A stretch of DNA of 64,000 nucleotides from Dolomitihabitans soli (GTDB taxonomy: Bacteria > Actinomycetota > Actinomycetes > Streptosporangiales > Streptosporangiaceae): assembly GCF_022213955.1 (NCBI RefSeq), contig NZ_JAKNTW010000002.1, positions 62,001 to 126,000 of the forward strand, written 5' to 3'. The notes below the pieces were generated by a model that was not told where the DNA came from, searched no databases, and saw nothing but the letters and a program-made list of their open reading frames with translations. Numbering within the stretch: position 1 is the stretch's first letter; each line of letters starts with the position of its first letter. The position numbers were made by a program, and so were the translations under genes. Positions 17,287-25,768 of this stretch are shown one piece after another.

Positions 17287-19059
17287 GTGGGCGGACGCCA
17301 CCGCACAGATGAACTCGAGGACGGCAGCTACGCGCACCAGCCCCCGCCACGCCGTCGTGGCGGCCGGGGCAAGGTGTTCGTCCCCCTCGCCGGGGCCGTC
17401 GCCCTCGCCATGCTGCTCGGCGTCGCCGCGTTCGTGATCGTGAACCGCGACCGGGGTTGCGCGGGTGACGAGCTCGCCCTGCGCGTGACGGTCTCCCCCG
17501 ACATCCGGCCCGCCATCGTCAAGATCGCGGACGGGTTCAACAAGACCGGCCGCGGGGTGGACGGCCGGTGCGTGCGGGTCGAGGTGAAGGGGGCGGCCGC
17601 CCCAGGCGTGGCGAACAGCCTGGCCGGCGAGGCGCCCGCGATGGATCTGTGGATCCCCGACTCCAGCCTCTGGCTCGGCCAGTTGGCGGCGAAGGGGGCG
17701 GCGAAGGGGGCACAGCTCCCCAAGCCCGTCGGCTCGGCCGCGCAGTCGCCGATCGTCCTGGTCGCCTCGCGTTCGGTGGTGACGGACCTGAAGAAGACCC
17801 TCGGCACGGCGAGCTGGACCAGCCTGGTCGGCGCGGCGAACGTGGCCGACCCGGACGGCCTCGCCAAGAAGGTCAGGGTCCTGGCGCTCGACCCCGCCCG
17901 GAACGCGGCGGGGCTGGGCGCGATGCTCACCGCCTCCGGCGTGCTGACCGCGGGGGGCGAGGAGGACCAGCTCATCGGGGCCCTCAAGCAGCTGTCCAGA
18001 TCGCTGGCCCGCTCCCCCGAGGCGCTGCTGTCCAGTCTCGACGTGAAGTCGGGCCGCGCGCCGCTCGGCATCTCCTCCGAGCAGGCGATCTGGGCCTTCA
18101 ACTCCGACAAGAAGCCCGCCAACCCGGCCGTGCCGCTCTATCCGGCCGAAGGCACCATGAACCTCGACTACCCCATGGTGGTCACCGCGAAGGATCCGGC
18201 GGCCCAGCAGGCGGCGCGGGAGTTCGCCAAGGAGCTGTCCACCGAGACCGCGAGGAAGGCCCTGCGCAAGGAGGGCTTCCGGGTCGACGGCAAGGGCGGC
18301 GAGGCCCTCGCCGTCGCCGGCGGCTTCGCCGAGAAGGCGCCGCGCACGCTTCCGCTGCCCGAGGCCAAGGCCGTCGCCTCGATGGCCCAGTCGTGGTCGC
18401 GGCTGAACCTGGGCACCCGGCTGCTCGCCCTCTACGACGTCTCGGGGACCATGGCGCTGCCCGTCCCCGGCACGGGCACCGACCGGATGCGGGTCATCTC
18501 GAAGATCGCCTCCGAGGGCCTGCGCCTGTTCGCCCCGGACAGCGAGATCGGCGCCTGGGAGTTCTCCACCCACCTCGACGGCGACACCGACTACCGCGAG
18601 GCCGTCTCGCTCGGCCCGATCACCGAGAACGTCGACGGCGTGCTCCGCAAGGACCTCCTCACCCGGCACCTGGCCACGGTCAAGGCCAAGGCGACCGGCG
18701 ACACCGGACTCAACGACAGCCTCGCCGCCGCCTACGCCCACATGACCGAGACCTACAAGGCCGACAAGATCAACACACTGCTGGTCCTCACCGACGGCGC
18801 GGGCAACGACGACCCCGACGGGGGGATCTCCAACGCCGCCATCCTGCGCAAGCTCAAGGAGCAGTACGACAAGACCAAGCCGGTCAGCATCCTGATCATC
18901 GCCTTCGGCCCGGACGCCCCCAAGGGCAAGCGCACCATGGAGGCCCTCGCCAAGGCCACCGGCGGCGAACTCTTCATCGCCAAGGACGTCCTGGAGGTCC
19001 GCAAGTTCTTCCTGGAGGGCATGAAGCGCCGCCTCTGCTCCCCGCACTGCGACGGCTAG
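17287..19059 (+). CDS. Membrane-anchored solute-binding plus von Willebrand A domain protein
   Basis: 590 residues from GTG 17287 (AAGAGGA upstream). A short basic cytoplasmic N-terminus is followed by one membrane segment (VPLAGAVALAMLLGVAAFVIV), so the bulk is outside. Residues about 60-340 look like an extracellular solute-binding domain (AMDLWIPDSSLWLGQL; PIVLVASRSVV; YPMVVTAKDP). From about 375 a VWA domain follows, with the MIDAS motif D384-V-S-G-T and LLVLTDGAGNDD. This fusion is widespread in actinomycetes, but its ligand and role (adhesion, sensing or transport) are not known. Confidence 0.85.
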   Translation: MGGRHRTDELEDGSYAHQPPPRRRGGRGKVFVPLAGAVALAMLLGVAAFVIVNRDRGCAGDELALRVTVSPDIRPAIVKIADGFNKTGRGVDGRCVRVEVKGAAAPGVANSLAGEAPAMDLWIPDSSLWLGQLAAKGAAKGAQLPKPVGSAAQSPIVLVASRSVVTDLKKTLGTASWTSLVGAANVADPDGLAKKVRVLALDPARNAAGLGAMLTASGVLTAGGEEDQLIGALKQLSRSLARSPEALLSSLDVKSGRAPLGISSEQAIWAFNSDKKPANPAVPLYPAEGTMNLDYPMVVTAKDPAAQQAAREFAKELSTETARKALRKEGFRVDGKGGEALAVAGGFAEKAPRTLPLPEAKAVASMAQSWSRLNLGTRLLALYDVSGTMALPVPGTGTDRMRVISKIASEGLRLFAPDSEIGAWEFSTHLDGDTDYREAVSLGPITENVDGVLRKDLLTRHLATVKAKATGDTGLNDSLAAAYAHMTETYKADKINTLLVLTDGAGNDDPDGGISNAAILRKLKEQYDKTKPVSILIIAFGPDAPKGKRTMEALAKATGGELFIAKDVLEVRKFFLEGMKRRLCSPHCDG

Positions 19060-19081
19060 CCCCCGTACGGCAGGCCCACCC

Positions 19082-19119
19082 GGCGCCACCCGCCGCCGGC
19101 AGCCGGCGTCCGTGGCGCC
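19082..19119 (+). terminator. Hairpin after the VWA gene
   Basis: Inverted repeat GGCGCCAC/GTGGCGCC (19082-19089 and 19112-19119) enclosing a further GC-rich stem (GCCGGC/GCCGGC), 23 bp after the stop at 19059. Confidence 0.55.
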
Positions 19120-19364
19120 ATGGCACTCCAGCGGCTGTGGCTCCGCGCCGTTACAACCCGCCCGTCGAACCCTTGGCCACCTGAGTCACACAGACCCCTC
19201 CCTCCCCCTGTTTCCCCAGGTCATGCCTTCTGGTTATCCCGTAAGCCGGACATCTGCCGGTAGGTCAACCGAGTCGGCGGGGGTGGCGTCCTACGCGTGT
19301 GGGGACTGGCGCGGGCAGGTGATTGCTGCCCGCGGACATGCCCGTCCTGCGGGGAGGAAGATCC
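19120..19364. other. Upstream region of the sigma factor gene
   Basis: Together with the hairpin, 19060-19364 is 305 bp without a gene. It must hold the promoter of the sigma factor at 19365. I see no clear -35/-10 pair or repeat. Confidence 0.4.
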
Positions 19365-20960
19365 GTGCCCGGATGGCCGAATGCCGGACGCGCCGACGAC
19401 CACCGACTGGTCGAGGCGCTGCGACGTGTGGACGGGCAGGCGCCCGTGGACCTCTACGACGCCTATGCCGAACGACTCCACGACTACGCCCGAACGCTTC
19501 TTCCCGATCCCGCCGCGGCGGCGGAAGCCGTACACGACGCCTTGGTGACCGCGCACGGGTGCGTGCGGCGGCTCGGTGACGCCAACCGGCTGCGGGCCTG
19601 GCTCTACGCGCTGACCCGGTTCCAGTGCGCGGCGCGGACCCGCGGCAGGGGGACGCCGCCGCACGGCTCTCCCGAACCGGAGTTCGACGAGGAGCCCGCG
19701 GACCCGGAGCTGGTCGCGCTGGTCCACGAGGTGCTCGGCGAGCTGAACAGGACCGAGCGCGAGGTGCTGGAGTTGTCCCTGCGGCACGGCCTCACGCCCG
19801 CGGAGGTGGGCGCCGTGCTCGGGCTGAGCTCCCGGCAGGCCACGACGCGGCTCGCGCGGTCCCGCGACCAGCTGGAGATCGCCGCCGCCGCCGTGCTGCT
19901 GGCCAGGACGGGACGGGCGCACTGTCCCGACCTGTCGGCGATGGTCGACTCCTGGGAGGGGCCGCTCACGCCGATGCTGCGCAGGCGGCTGTCCGGCCAC
20001 ATCGGCGGCTGCGAGGTGTGCACCGAGCGCAGGCGCAGGCAGGTCTCCGCCGCTCGGCTGCTGGACCTGACGCCCCCGATGTACCCGCCGTTGTCGCTGC
20101 GCCAGCGGGTGGTCGACACCTGTGTGCGGCCGGAGCGCGAGCAGACCAGGACGTTGATCACGCAGCGGTACGACCACGTGGACAAGGCGGGCTTCCCCAT
20201 CGTGGTCGAGCGCCGTTCCCGCAGGCGGCCGCGCCGGCTCCTGCCGGTCGTCATGGCGGCCGTCTGCGTGCTGGCCGCGACCGGCGCGGTGATCGCGGTC
20301 GGCCAGGGCCTGCCCGCACCGGCCGGAGACGTGCGGGCCGCACCCACCGCCGGCGGGCCGCCGGTCTTCACCCCCGATCCGGAGGCCGGCCCCGAAGAGG
20401 AGCCGGACGTCTCCCCTGGCGCGGAGGAAGTCCTCCCCGAGGAGACGCCGGAGCCGCCCGGCACGCCCACGCCCACGCCGACGGCCGGACCCTCGACGTC
20501 CGCGCCGCCCCGCACCACCCGGCCGACCACGGCGCGGCCCCGGACGTCCCGGCCCGCCACCCGGCGTCCCGCGCCCGCGTCGGCGCCCAGGTTCGCGGTG
20601 ACCTGCCCGGCCGACCTCGGCGAGTCGGGCGCGGGCAGGATCCAGCTCTCCGCCCGTGGCAAGGCCATGGCGTGGAGCGCGACGGGGACGGGCGGCGTGG
20701 CCCTGTCGCCCCGGCGGGGCAGGCTCAAGGCGGGTGCCGGCGCGGGGATCTGGGTCACCGTCGCCGATCCCGGGGTTCCGGGCAGCGGGCGGGTGTCCTT
20801 CCGGTCGGCCGCGGGCAGCCCGATCTGCGTGATCACCTGGACCGGTCAGGACGATGCCGCCGAGCCGCCGACGGACCCGCCCACCGACTCGCCCAGCGAC
20901 CCGCCGACCGACGAGCCGACGGAGAGCCCGTCCACGGAGGCGCCCACCGGCGACAGATAA
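19365..20960 (+). CDS. ECF-type sigma factor fused to zinc-motif, TM helix and ectodomain
   Basis: 531 residues. GTG 19365 is chosen because GGGGAGGAAG sits 7 nt upstream. Residues about 10-85 give a sigma region 2 (VDLYDAYAERLHDYARTLLPD); about 105-170 a region 4 HTH (ELNRTEREVLELSLRHGLTPAEVGAVLGLS). Then comes an anti-sigma-like zinc motif (H212-x3-C216-x2-C219, GHIGGCEVCTE), one membrane helix (about 292-313), a Pro/Thr-rich linker and a beta-sandwich, BACON-like ectodomain (AWSATGTGGVALSPRRG), with Pro/Thr/Ser repeats at the end. Sigma factor and transmembrane sensor are one polypeptide, so release of the sigma part would need proteolysis or occur at the membrane. Confidence 0.85.
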   Translation: MPGWPNAGRADDHRLVEALRRVDGQAPVDLYDAYAERLHDYARTLLPDPAAAAEAVHDALVTAHGCVRRLGDANRLRAWLYALTRFQCAARTRGRGTPPHGSPEPEFDEEPADPELVALVHEVLGELNRTEREVLELSLRHGLTPAEVGAVLGLSSRQATTRLARSRDQLEIAAAAVLLARTGRAHCPDLSAMVDSWEGPLTPMLRRRLSGHIGGCEVCTERRRRQVSAARLLDLTPPMYPPLSLRQRVVDTCVRPEREQTRTLITQRYDHVDKAGFPIVVERRSRRRPRRLLPVVMAAVCVLAATGAVIAVGQGLPAPAGDVRAAPTAGGPPVFTPDPEAGPEEEPDVSPGAEEVLPEETPEPPGTPTPTPTAGPSTSAPPRTTRPTTARPRTSRPATRRPAPASAPRFAVTCPADLGESGAGRIQLSARGKAMAWSATGTGGVALSPRRGRLKAGAGAGIWVTVADPGVPGSGRVSFRSAAGSPICVITWTGQDDAAEPPTDPPTDSPSDPPTDEPTESPSTEAPTGDR

Positions 20961-21003
20961 ACGCCTTTACGTCGCTCTTATCACTACAGGACCCCACCGT
21001 GCC

Positions 21004-21020
21004 ATACCGTAGAGCGGTAT
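21004..21020. repeat. Short inverted repeat
   Basis: ATACCG-TAGAG-CGGTAT, a perfect 6-bp inverted repeat with a 5-nt centre, 43 bp after the sigma factor stop and in the promoter region of the exopolysaccharide block. Could be an operator or a weak terminator. Confidence 0.35.
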
Positions 21021-21187
21021 TGTAAGATCATTGGTGCTATATGGGGAATAACGCTACGACTTGGCTCTGCAATCCGGTAAACCATGTCCTGGTGCTACGC
21101 GTCGCCATTGACGGCTGTGTGGCGTGATTGGTCCCATTGCACAGTGGCGATCAACCATGCCTTGATCCAGGCAAGGAGCAACAGGGA

Positions 21188-21559
21188 ATGCGCAGGAACC
21201 GGAGGGCACTGACGTGGGCCTTGGCGCTCGCGTGCCTCATGGGGGCGGTGATCGCGCTCGCCGACATCGACACACCGTTACGCCTTGTTTTGACGCCTTT
21301 GTTCCTTCTGGTCGTTCCGGGTGCGGCAGTCGTCGGACTGTTGCGTGATCGTGACCCTCTGGCCGCGCTGTCCGTCGGCGCGGCGGCAAGTCTCGTCATC
21401 AACGTCCTGCTGGCCGAGGCCATGCTGCTCTTCGACGCATGGACTCCGCGGGCGGGCGTGGCGACGATCGCCGTCCTCAGCGGGTTCCTGTACTTTCTGC
21501 GAACGCTGCACCGGGGAGACACTGGCCTGCGGACCGAACAGGGGGCGAAGGCAAGGTGA
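21188..21559 (+). CDS. Small membrane protein at head of polysaccharide block
   Basis: 123 residues from ATG 21188 (AAGGAG 8 nt upstream). Four hydrophobic segments: ALTWALALACLMGAVIALA, LRLVLTPLFLLVVPGAAVV, LAALSVGAAASLVINVLLAE and a last helix GVATIAVLSGFLYFL. The LFLLVVPGAA segment resembles DUF1616-like membrane proteins found near glycosyltransferases. No catalytic motif is visible. Its position before two GT2 genes suggests a helper in polymer synthesis or export. Confidence 0.65.
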   Translation: MRRNRRALTWALALACLMGAVIALADIDTPLRLVLTPLFLLVVPGAAVVGLLRDRDPLAALSVGAAASLVINVLLAEAMLLFDAWTPRAGVATIAVLSGFLYFLRTLHRGDTGLRTEQGAKAR

Positions 21560-21787
21560 GAGGCACCCTCGCCCGGGCCCGCACGTCGACGCAGTCGGAG
21601 CCCTCCGCCGAACCCTCGGGAGTGCGATAACGCTCCCACCGCAACCCTCGAAGCAGCAGCCCAGGACCCTCGCATGCACCGTTCGCGGAATTCGCCATTT
21701 CCCCTGATCACGCCGATCGCGAGGCCCCCCGGACCCGTTGGGCAGTCAGCGCCGACGACCGACCGCCCGGAAGGACAGCCCCTCACC

Positions 21788-22621
21788 ATGAGCCCCGAGA
21801 TCACCAGGTACAACGGCAAACCTCAGGTGACCCCCCTGAGGTCGGTGCCGCCCGTGGAGCGGTTCACCCCGCTAACGTCCCATGTCGCCATCTCCCCGAC
21901 TGTCAGCGTCGTCGTGCCCGCGATGAACGAGGCGGAGAACCTGCCGCACGTCTTCGCGACCCTGCCCCATTGGATCGACGAGATCGTGCTGGTAGACGGG
22001 AACTCTGTCGACGACACCGTCGCCGTCGCCAAGCGGTTGCGGCCTAATGTCCGAATCGTGACTCAGACCGGCAAGGGCAAGGGCAACGCCCTGTCCGCGG
22101 GCTTCGCGGCCTGCACGAGTGACATCATCGTGATGATCGACGCCGACGGCTCCACCGACGGACGGGAGATCATCCACTTCGTCGGCTCGCTGGTCACCGG
22201 CGCCGACTTCGTCAAGGGGTCCCGCTACGCCTCCGGCGGCGGCAGCGACGACTTGACCTTCAACCGGCGGTTCGGCAACAAGGTGCTCACCGGTCTGGTG
22301 AACCGGATCTACGGCACCCGCTACACCGACCTCTGCTACGGCTACAACGCCTTCTGGGCCCGCCACCTGGACGCCCTCGACCTCGACTGCGACGGTTTCG
22401 AAGTCGAGACGTTGATGAACATCCGCGCGGCCCGTGCGGGGCTGCGCGTCCATGAGGTGCCCAGCTACGAGCGGTCCCGAATCCACGGCGAGAGCAACCT
22501 GCACGTCGTGCGTGACGGAGTCCGCGTGCTCAAGACCATCATCCGCGAGTGGCGGCGACGGCCTGCCCAGCCCATGCCGGAACCGGCCTCCGCACCGGCG
22601 GCCGACCGCGGCGTGGCGTAG
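21788..22621 (+). CDS. GT2 family glycosyltransferase
   Basis: 277 residues from ATG 21788 (GGAAGGA upstream, rather distant). A start at 21674 is possible, but its extra codons lack the coding bias. The GT-A fold is clear: VSVVVPAMNEAENLPHVF, DEIVLVDGNSVDDTVAVAK, then the DxD motif IVMIDADGSTDG and KGSRYASGGGSDDLTFNRRFGNKVL. These features match dolichyl-phosphate-mannose-synthase-like and polysaccharide GT2 enzymes. No membrane helix is seen at the C-terminus. First enzyme of the block that runs to 28432. Confidence 0.88.
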   Translation: MSPEITRYNGKPQVTPLRSVPPVERFTPLTSHVAISPTVSVVVPAMNEAENLPHVFATLPHWIDEIVLVDGNSVDDTVAVAKRLRPNVRIVTQTGKGKGNALSAGFAACTSDIIVMIDADGSTDGREIIHFVGSLVTGADFVKGSRYASGGGSDDLTFNRRFGNKVLTGLVNRIYGTRYTDLCYGYNAFWARHLDALDLDCDGFEVETLMNIRAARAGLRVHEVPSYERSRIHGESNLHVVRDGVRVLKTIIREWRRRPAQPMPEPASAPAADRGVA

Positions 22622-22640
22622 ACCCCGTTAGCGAGCAGGC

Positions 22641-23582
22641 ATGAAGTGCAGCGTTGTCATCTGCGTCTACACCGAGGACCGTTGGGACGATATCCGGGCC
22701 GCGGTCGAGTCCGTCGACCAGCAGCGGCGGCCGGCGCACGAGCTGATCCTCGTCGTCGACTACAACCCCGACCTGCGGCTGCGGTTGAAACGGGAGTACC
22801 CCCAGGCGATCGTGGTGGCGAACGGCCACGAGAAGGGACTCTCCGGGGGCAAGAACACCGGCGCCGCGACGGCCTCGGGCGACATCGTGGCCTACCTAGA
22901 TGACGACGCCGTCGCCGACCCCGGCTGGCTGGAGGCGCTGGAGGAGGGCTTCCAGAATCCGGCGGTCGTCGGCGTCGGCGGGCGGACGTTCCCGATGTGG
23001 GCGTCCGGCCGCCGCCCGCGCTGGTATCCCCACGAGTTCGACTGGACCGTGGGGTGCTCCTACCTCGGCATGCCCGTACGGCGGGCCCCGATCCGCAATG
23101 TGATGGGGGGCAACGCCGCCTTCCTGCGCGAGGTGATCGACGGCGTCGGCGGGTTCCGCACCGGCATCGGCCGTAGCGTCCAGGGCAAGAAGAGCAGGCC
23201 GCTGGGGTGCGAGGAGACCGAGTTCTGCATCCGGCTGTCGCAGCGCAGAGCGGGTTCGATCATGCTGTTCGAGCCCGCCGCCGTGATCGGCCACAAGGTG
23301 CCGGCGCTCCGGTCCACGTTCGCCTACTTCCGTAGCAGGTGCTACGCGGAAGGGTTGTCCAAGGCGCTGGTCACGGCCAGTGTCGGCAGTGGCGACGGGC
23401 TCTCCAGCGAACGCGCCCACGCGTTGCGGGCGCTGCCGCTCGGGGCGCTGCGCGGCGTCGGCGAGGCGTTCCGCGGCGACCTCGCCGGGCTGGGCAGAGC
23501 GGCGGCCATCGTGATCGGGCTCGCCTGGACGACCTGGGGATACGTCATCGGCACGGCCCGGCTGCGGTTGGCGCGATCATGA
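22641..23582 (+). CDS. GT2 family glycosyltransferase
   Basis: 313 residues. Starts MKCSVVICVYTEDRWDDIRAAVESV, with VANGHEKGLSGGKNTGAATASGDIVAYLDDDAVADPGWLEAL carrying the metal-binding Asp cluster, and GGNAAFLREVIDGVGGF plus GCEETEFCIRLSQR for acceptor and base. A C-terminal hydrophobic stretch (AAAIVIGLAWTTWGYVIG) may bind the membrane. It begins 19 bp after the previous GT2 and its stop overlaps the deacetylase start by 4 bp (ATGA), so the genes are co-translated. Confidence 0.88.
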   Translation: MKCSVVICVYTEDRWDDIRAAVESVDQQRRPAHELILVVDYNPDLRLRLKREYPQAIVVANGHEKGLSGGKNTGAATASGDIVAYLDDDAVADPGWLEALEEGFQNPAVVGVGGRTFPMWASGRRPRWYPHEFDWTVGCSYLGMPVRRAPIRNVMGGNAAFLREVIDGVGGFRTGIGRSVQGKKSRPLGCEETEFCIRLSQRRAGSIMLFEPAAVIGHKVPALRSTFAYFRSRCYAEGLSKALVTASVGSGDGLSSERAHALRALPLGALRGVGEAFRGDLAGLGRAAAIVIGLAWTTWGYVIGTARLRLARS

Positions 23583-24382
23583 CCCGGGTGCCCATCCTGA
23601 TGTACCACTCGGTCACCGACTCGCCGAACGACGAGACCCGGCCGCTCGCCGTACGGCCCGCCGACTTCGCCGAGCAGCTCGCCTACCTGGGTGCGCAGGG
23701 GTTCACCCCGCTCACCCTCGCCCAGCTGGTCGCGGTGGCGAACGACACCTCGGGCCGGGCGATGCCGGCGCGGCCGGTGGTGGTGACCTTCGACGACGGC
23801 TACGCCGACTTCCACGCCGAGGCGCTGCCGGTGCTGCAGCGGCACGGCTTCCCGGCCACGGTCTTCCTGACCAGCGGCTGGGTGGAAGACGCCGGTGAGG
23901 AAGCGGCGGGGCGTCCGCTCGACGCGATGCTGACCTGGTCGCAGGTGCGGGAGGCGGTGTCCTGCGGCATCGAGATCGGCGGCCACAGCCACAGCCATCC
24001 GCAGCTCGACCAGCTCCCCGGCGCGGAGCTGCGCCAGGAGTTGCGCCACAACAAGGCGCTGGTGGAAGATCGCATCGGCCGGCCGGTCACCACGATGGCC
24101 TACCCGTACGGCTACTCCAGCGCGCGGGTGCGGCGCGAGGTGCGCGCCGCGGGCTACGTCGCCGCCTGCGCCGTGGCCAACGACCTCAGCGCCACCGGAG
24201 ACGACGTGCTGGCGATGCCGAGGCTGACCATCGCACGCGGCACCACGATGAACATGTTCCGCCGCGCGGTCGAAGGCCGCGCTGTCCCCCTGATCTATCT
24301 GAGAGAACGCCTGCTGACCAAGGGATACGCCGTGGTCCGCAGGACGCGGTACGGCCTGCGCCGGGTGCGCGGGCATGTCTAG
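23579..24382 (+). CDS. Polysaccharide deacetylase (NodB homology)
   Basis: 267 residues from ATG 23579, overlapping the GT2 stop. NodB motifs are seen: PILMYHSVTD at the start, motif 1 VVTFDDGYADFHAEALPVL (metal-binding Asp), motif 2 EIGGHSHSHPQLDQL (zinc His pair), motif 3 MAYPYGYSSARVRREVRAAGY. No signal peptide, so it should act in the cytoplasm or at its membrane face, or deacetylate a lipid-linked intermediate. Probably removes N-acetyl from a hexosamine in the polymer made by this block. Confidence 0.9.
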   Translation: MTRVPILMYHSVTDSPNDETRPLAVRPADFAEQLAYLGAQGFTPLTLAQLVAVANDTSGRAMPARPVVVTFDDGYADFHAEALPVLQRHGFPATVFLTSGWVEDAGEEAAGRPLDAMLTWSQVREAVSCGIEIGGHSHSHPQLDQLPGAELRQELRHNKALVEDRIGRPVTTMAYPYGYSSARVRREVRAAGYVAACAVANDLSATGDDVLAMPRLTIARGTTMNMFRRAVEGRAVPLIYLRERLLTKGYAVVRRTRYGLRRVRGHV

Positions 24383-24438
24383 GCCCCCGTCGCGCCAGAG
24401 GATCACGGCGCGGCGGCGCGACGAGGGGGTACGGCACC

Positions 24439-25752
24439 ATGGGCGCTGGCACGCTGTCCGGCATCGGGCAGAGGCTCCTGCTCGACCTGCGTAACCCGTT
24501 GTTCCGTAACGGCTACGCGTTGATGGCCAACACCGCCATCACCGCCGTCCTCGGCATGGGCTACTGGTTGCTGGCCGCGCGCCTCTACGCGCCCGAGGAC
24601 TTCGGGCGCGGGCAGGCCCTGATCACCGCGATGCGGCTGTTCGCCTCGCTCACCGCGCTCGGCTTCGTCGGGGCGCTGGCCAGGTTCATCCCCGTTTCGG
24701 GCAGGCGGACCGCCGAGATCGTCGTGCGCGCCTACGTCATAGCGGGCGCCACCGGGGTGACCGCCGCCCTCGGCTTCCTGCTGACGCTGCCGCTGTGGGG
24801 CGAGACCTACGCCCGGCTGTCCGGCTTCGGACCCGGCCTGTTCTTCCTGGTGGCGGTGCTCGTCTGGTCGGTGTTCACGCTCCAGGACGTGACGCTGGCC
24901 GGGTTACGCAAGGCCACCTGGGTCCCGGTCAACAGCATCTGCTTCGGCCTGGTCAAGATGGCCATGCTGGTCGCACTGGCCACGGCGCTGCCCGACGACG
25001 GGATCTTCGTCTCGTGGATCGTGCCGACGACGATCGCGCTGATCCCGATCAACATCTTCATCTTCGGTTTCGTGATCCCCAGGCACGTGCGCGACAATCC
25101 CGGCGGGAACCCGCCGCGGCTGCGGGAGATCGGCCGGTTCCTGGCCGGCGACTATCCCGGCACCCTGTCGATCCTGGCGATCGTCTACCTGATCCCCGTG
25201 CTGATCGCGACGCGGGTCGACGAGGCGACGTTCGGCTACTTCTCGATGGCCCACACGCTGGGCTCGCTGATCGAGCTGCTGGCGATGAACATGGCGACCT
25301 CGCTCACCGTGGAGGGCTCCTTCGACCGGTCACGCCTCGCCGCGAACGCGCGCACGGCGTTACGCAGAGCCTTTATGATCATCGTGCCGATCGTGGTGGT
25401 GACGATCATCGTGGCTCCGCTGATCCTCTCCGTCTTCGGTACGGACTTCGCCGAGGAGGGCACCCTGCTCCTGCGCCTGATGGCCCTGGCCGTACTGCCT
25501 CGCGTCCTGATCGAGATCTATCTGAGCGGCCTGCGTACGCGGAGCGAGGCGCGCAAGCTCGCCCTCGTCCAGGTCGGCCTCGCCGTGCTGGTCATCGCGA
25601 GCACGGTCGTGATGTTCCCGGCCTTCGGCGTCGACGCGGTGGGGTACGGGCTGTTGTTCAGCGAGCTGCTGGTGGCTGTGTTGATCTTCGGCGGACTACG
25701 CAAAATTCTCAATGCCGACGACACCCCGCAGCCGTCCATCGCGGGCAGGTAG
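24439..25752 (+). CDS. Polysaccharide flippase (Wzx/MOP superfamily)
   Basis: 437 residues with about 12-14 hydrophobic helices and few charged residues between them. The N-terminus (RNGYALMANTAITAVLGMGYWLLAARLYAPEDFGRGQAL) is the classic oligosaccharide-flippase opening. It would translocate lipid-linked polysaccharide units to the outer leaflet. Its 3' end lies 16 bp before the start chosen for the large membrane protein. Confidence 0.9.
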   Translation: MGAGTLSGIGQRLLLDLRNPLFRNGYALMANTAITAVLGMGYWLLAARLYAPEDFGRGQALITAMRLFASLTALGFVGALARFIPVSGRRTAEIVVRAYVIAGATGVTAALGFLLTLPLWGETYARLSGFGPGLFFLVAVLVWSVFTLQDVTLAGLRKATWVPVNSICFGLVKMAMLVALATALPDDGIFVSWIVPTTIALIPINIFIFGFVIPRHVRDNPGGNPPRLREIGRFLAGDYPGTLSILAIVYLIPVLIATRVDEATFGYFSMAHTLGSLIELLAMNMATSLTVEGSFDRSRLAANARTALRRAFMIIVPIVVVTIIVAPLILSVFGTDFAEEGTLLLRLMALAVLPRVLIEIYLSGLRTRSEARKLALVQVGLAVLVIASTVVMFPAFGVDAVGYGLLFSELLVAVLIFGGLRKILNADDTPQPSIAGR

Positions 25753-25768
25753 CCGGAAAGCCGACATC

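Noticed and set aside
17149-19089. A 646-codon minus-strand frame over the VWA gene
   Set aside because: Antisense shadow; the sense frame has MIDAS and signal-anchor features.
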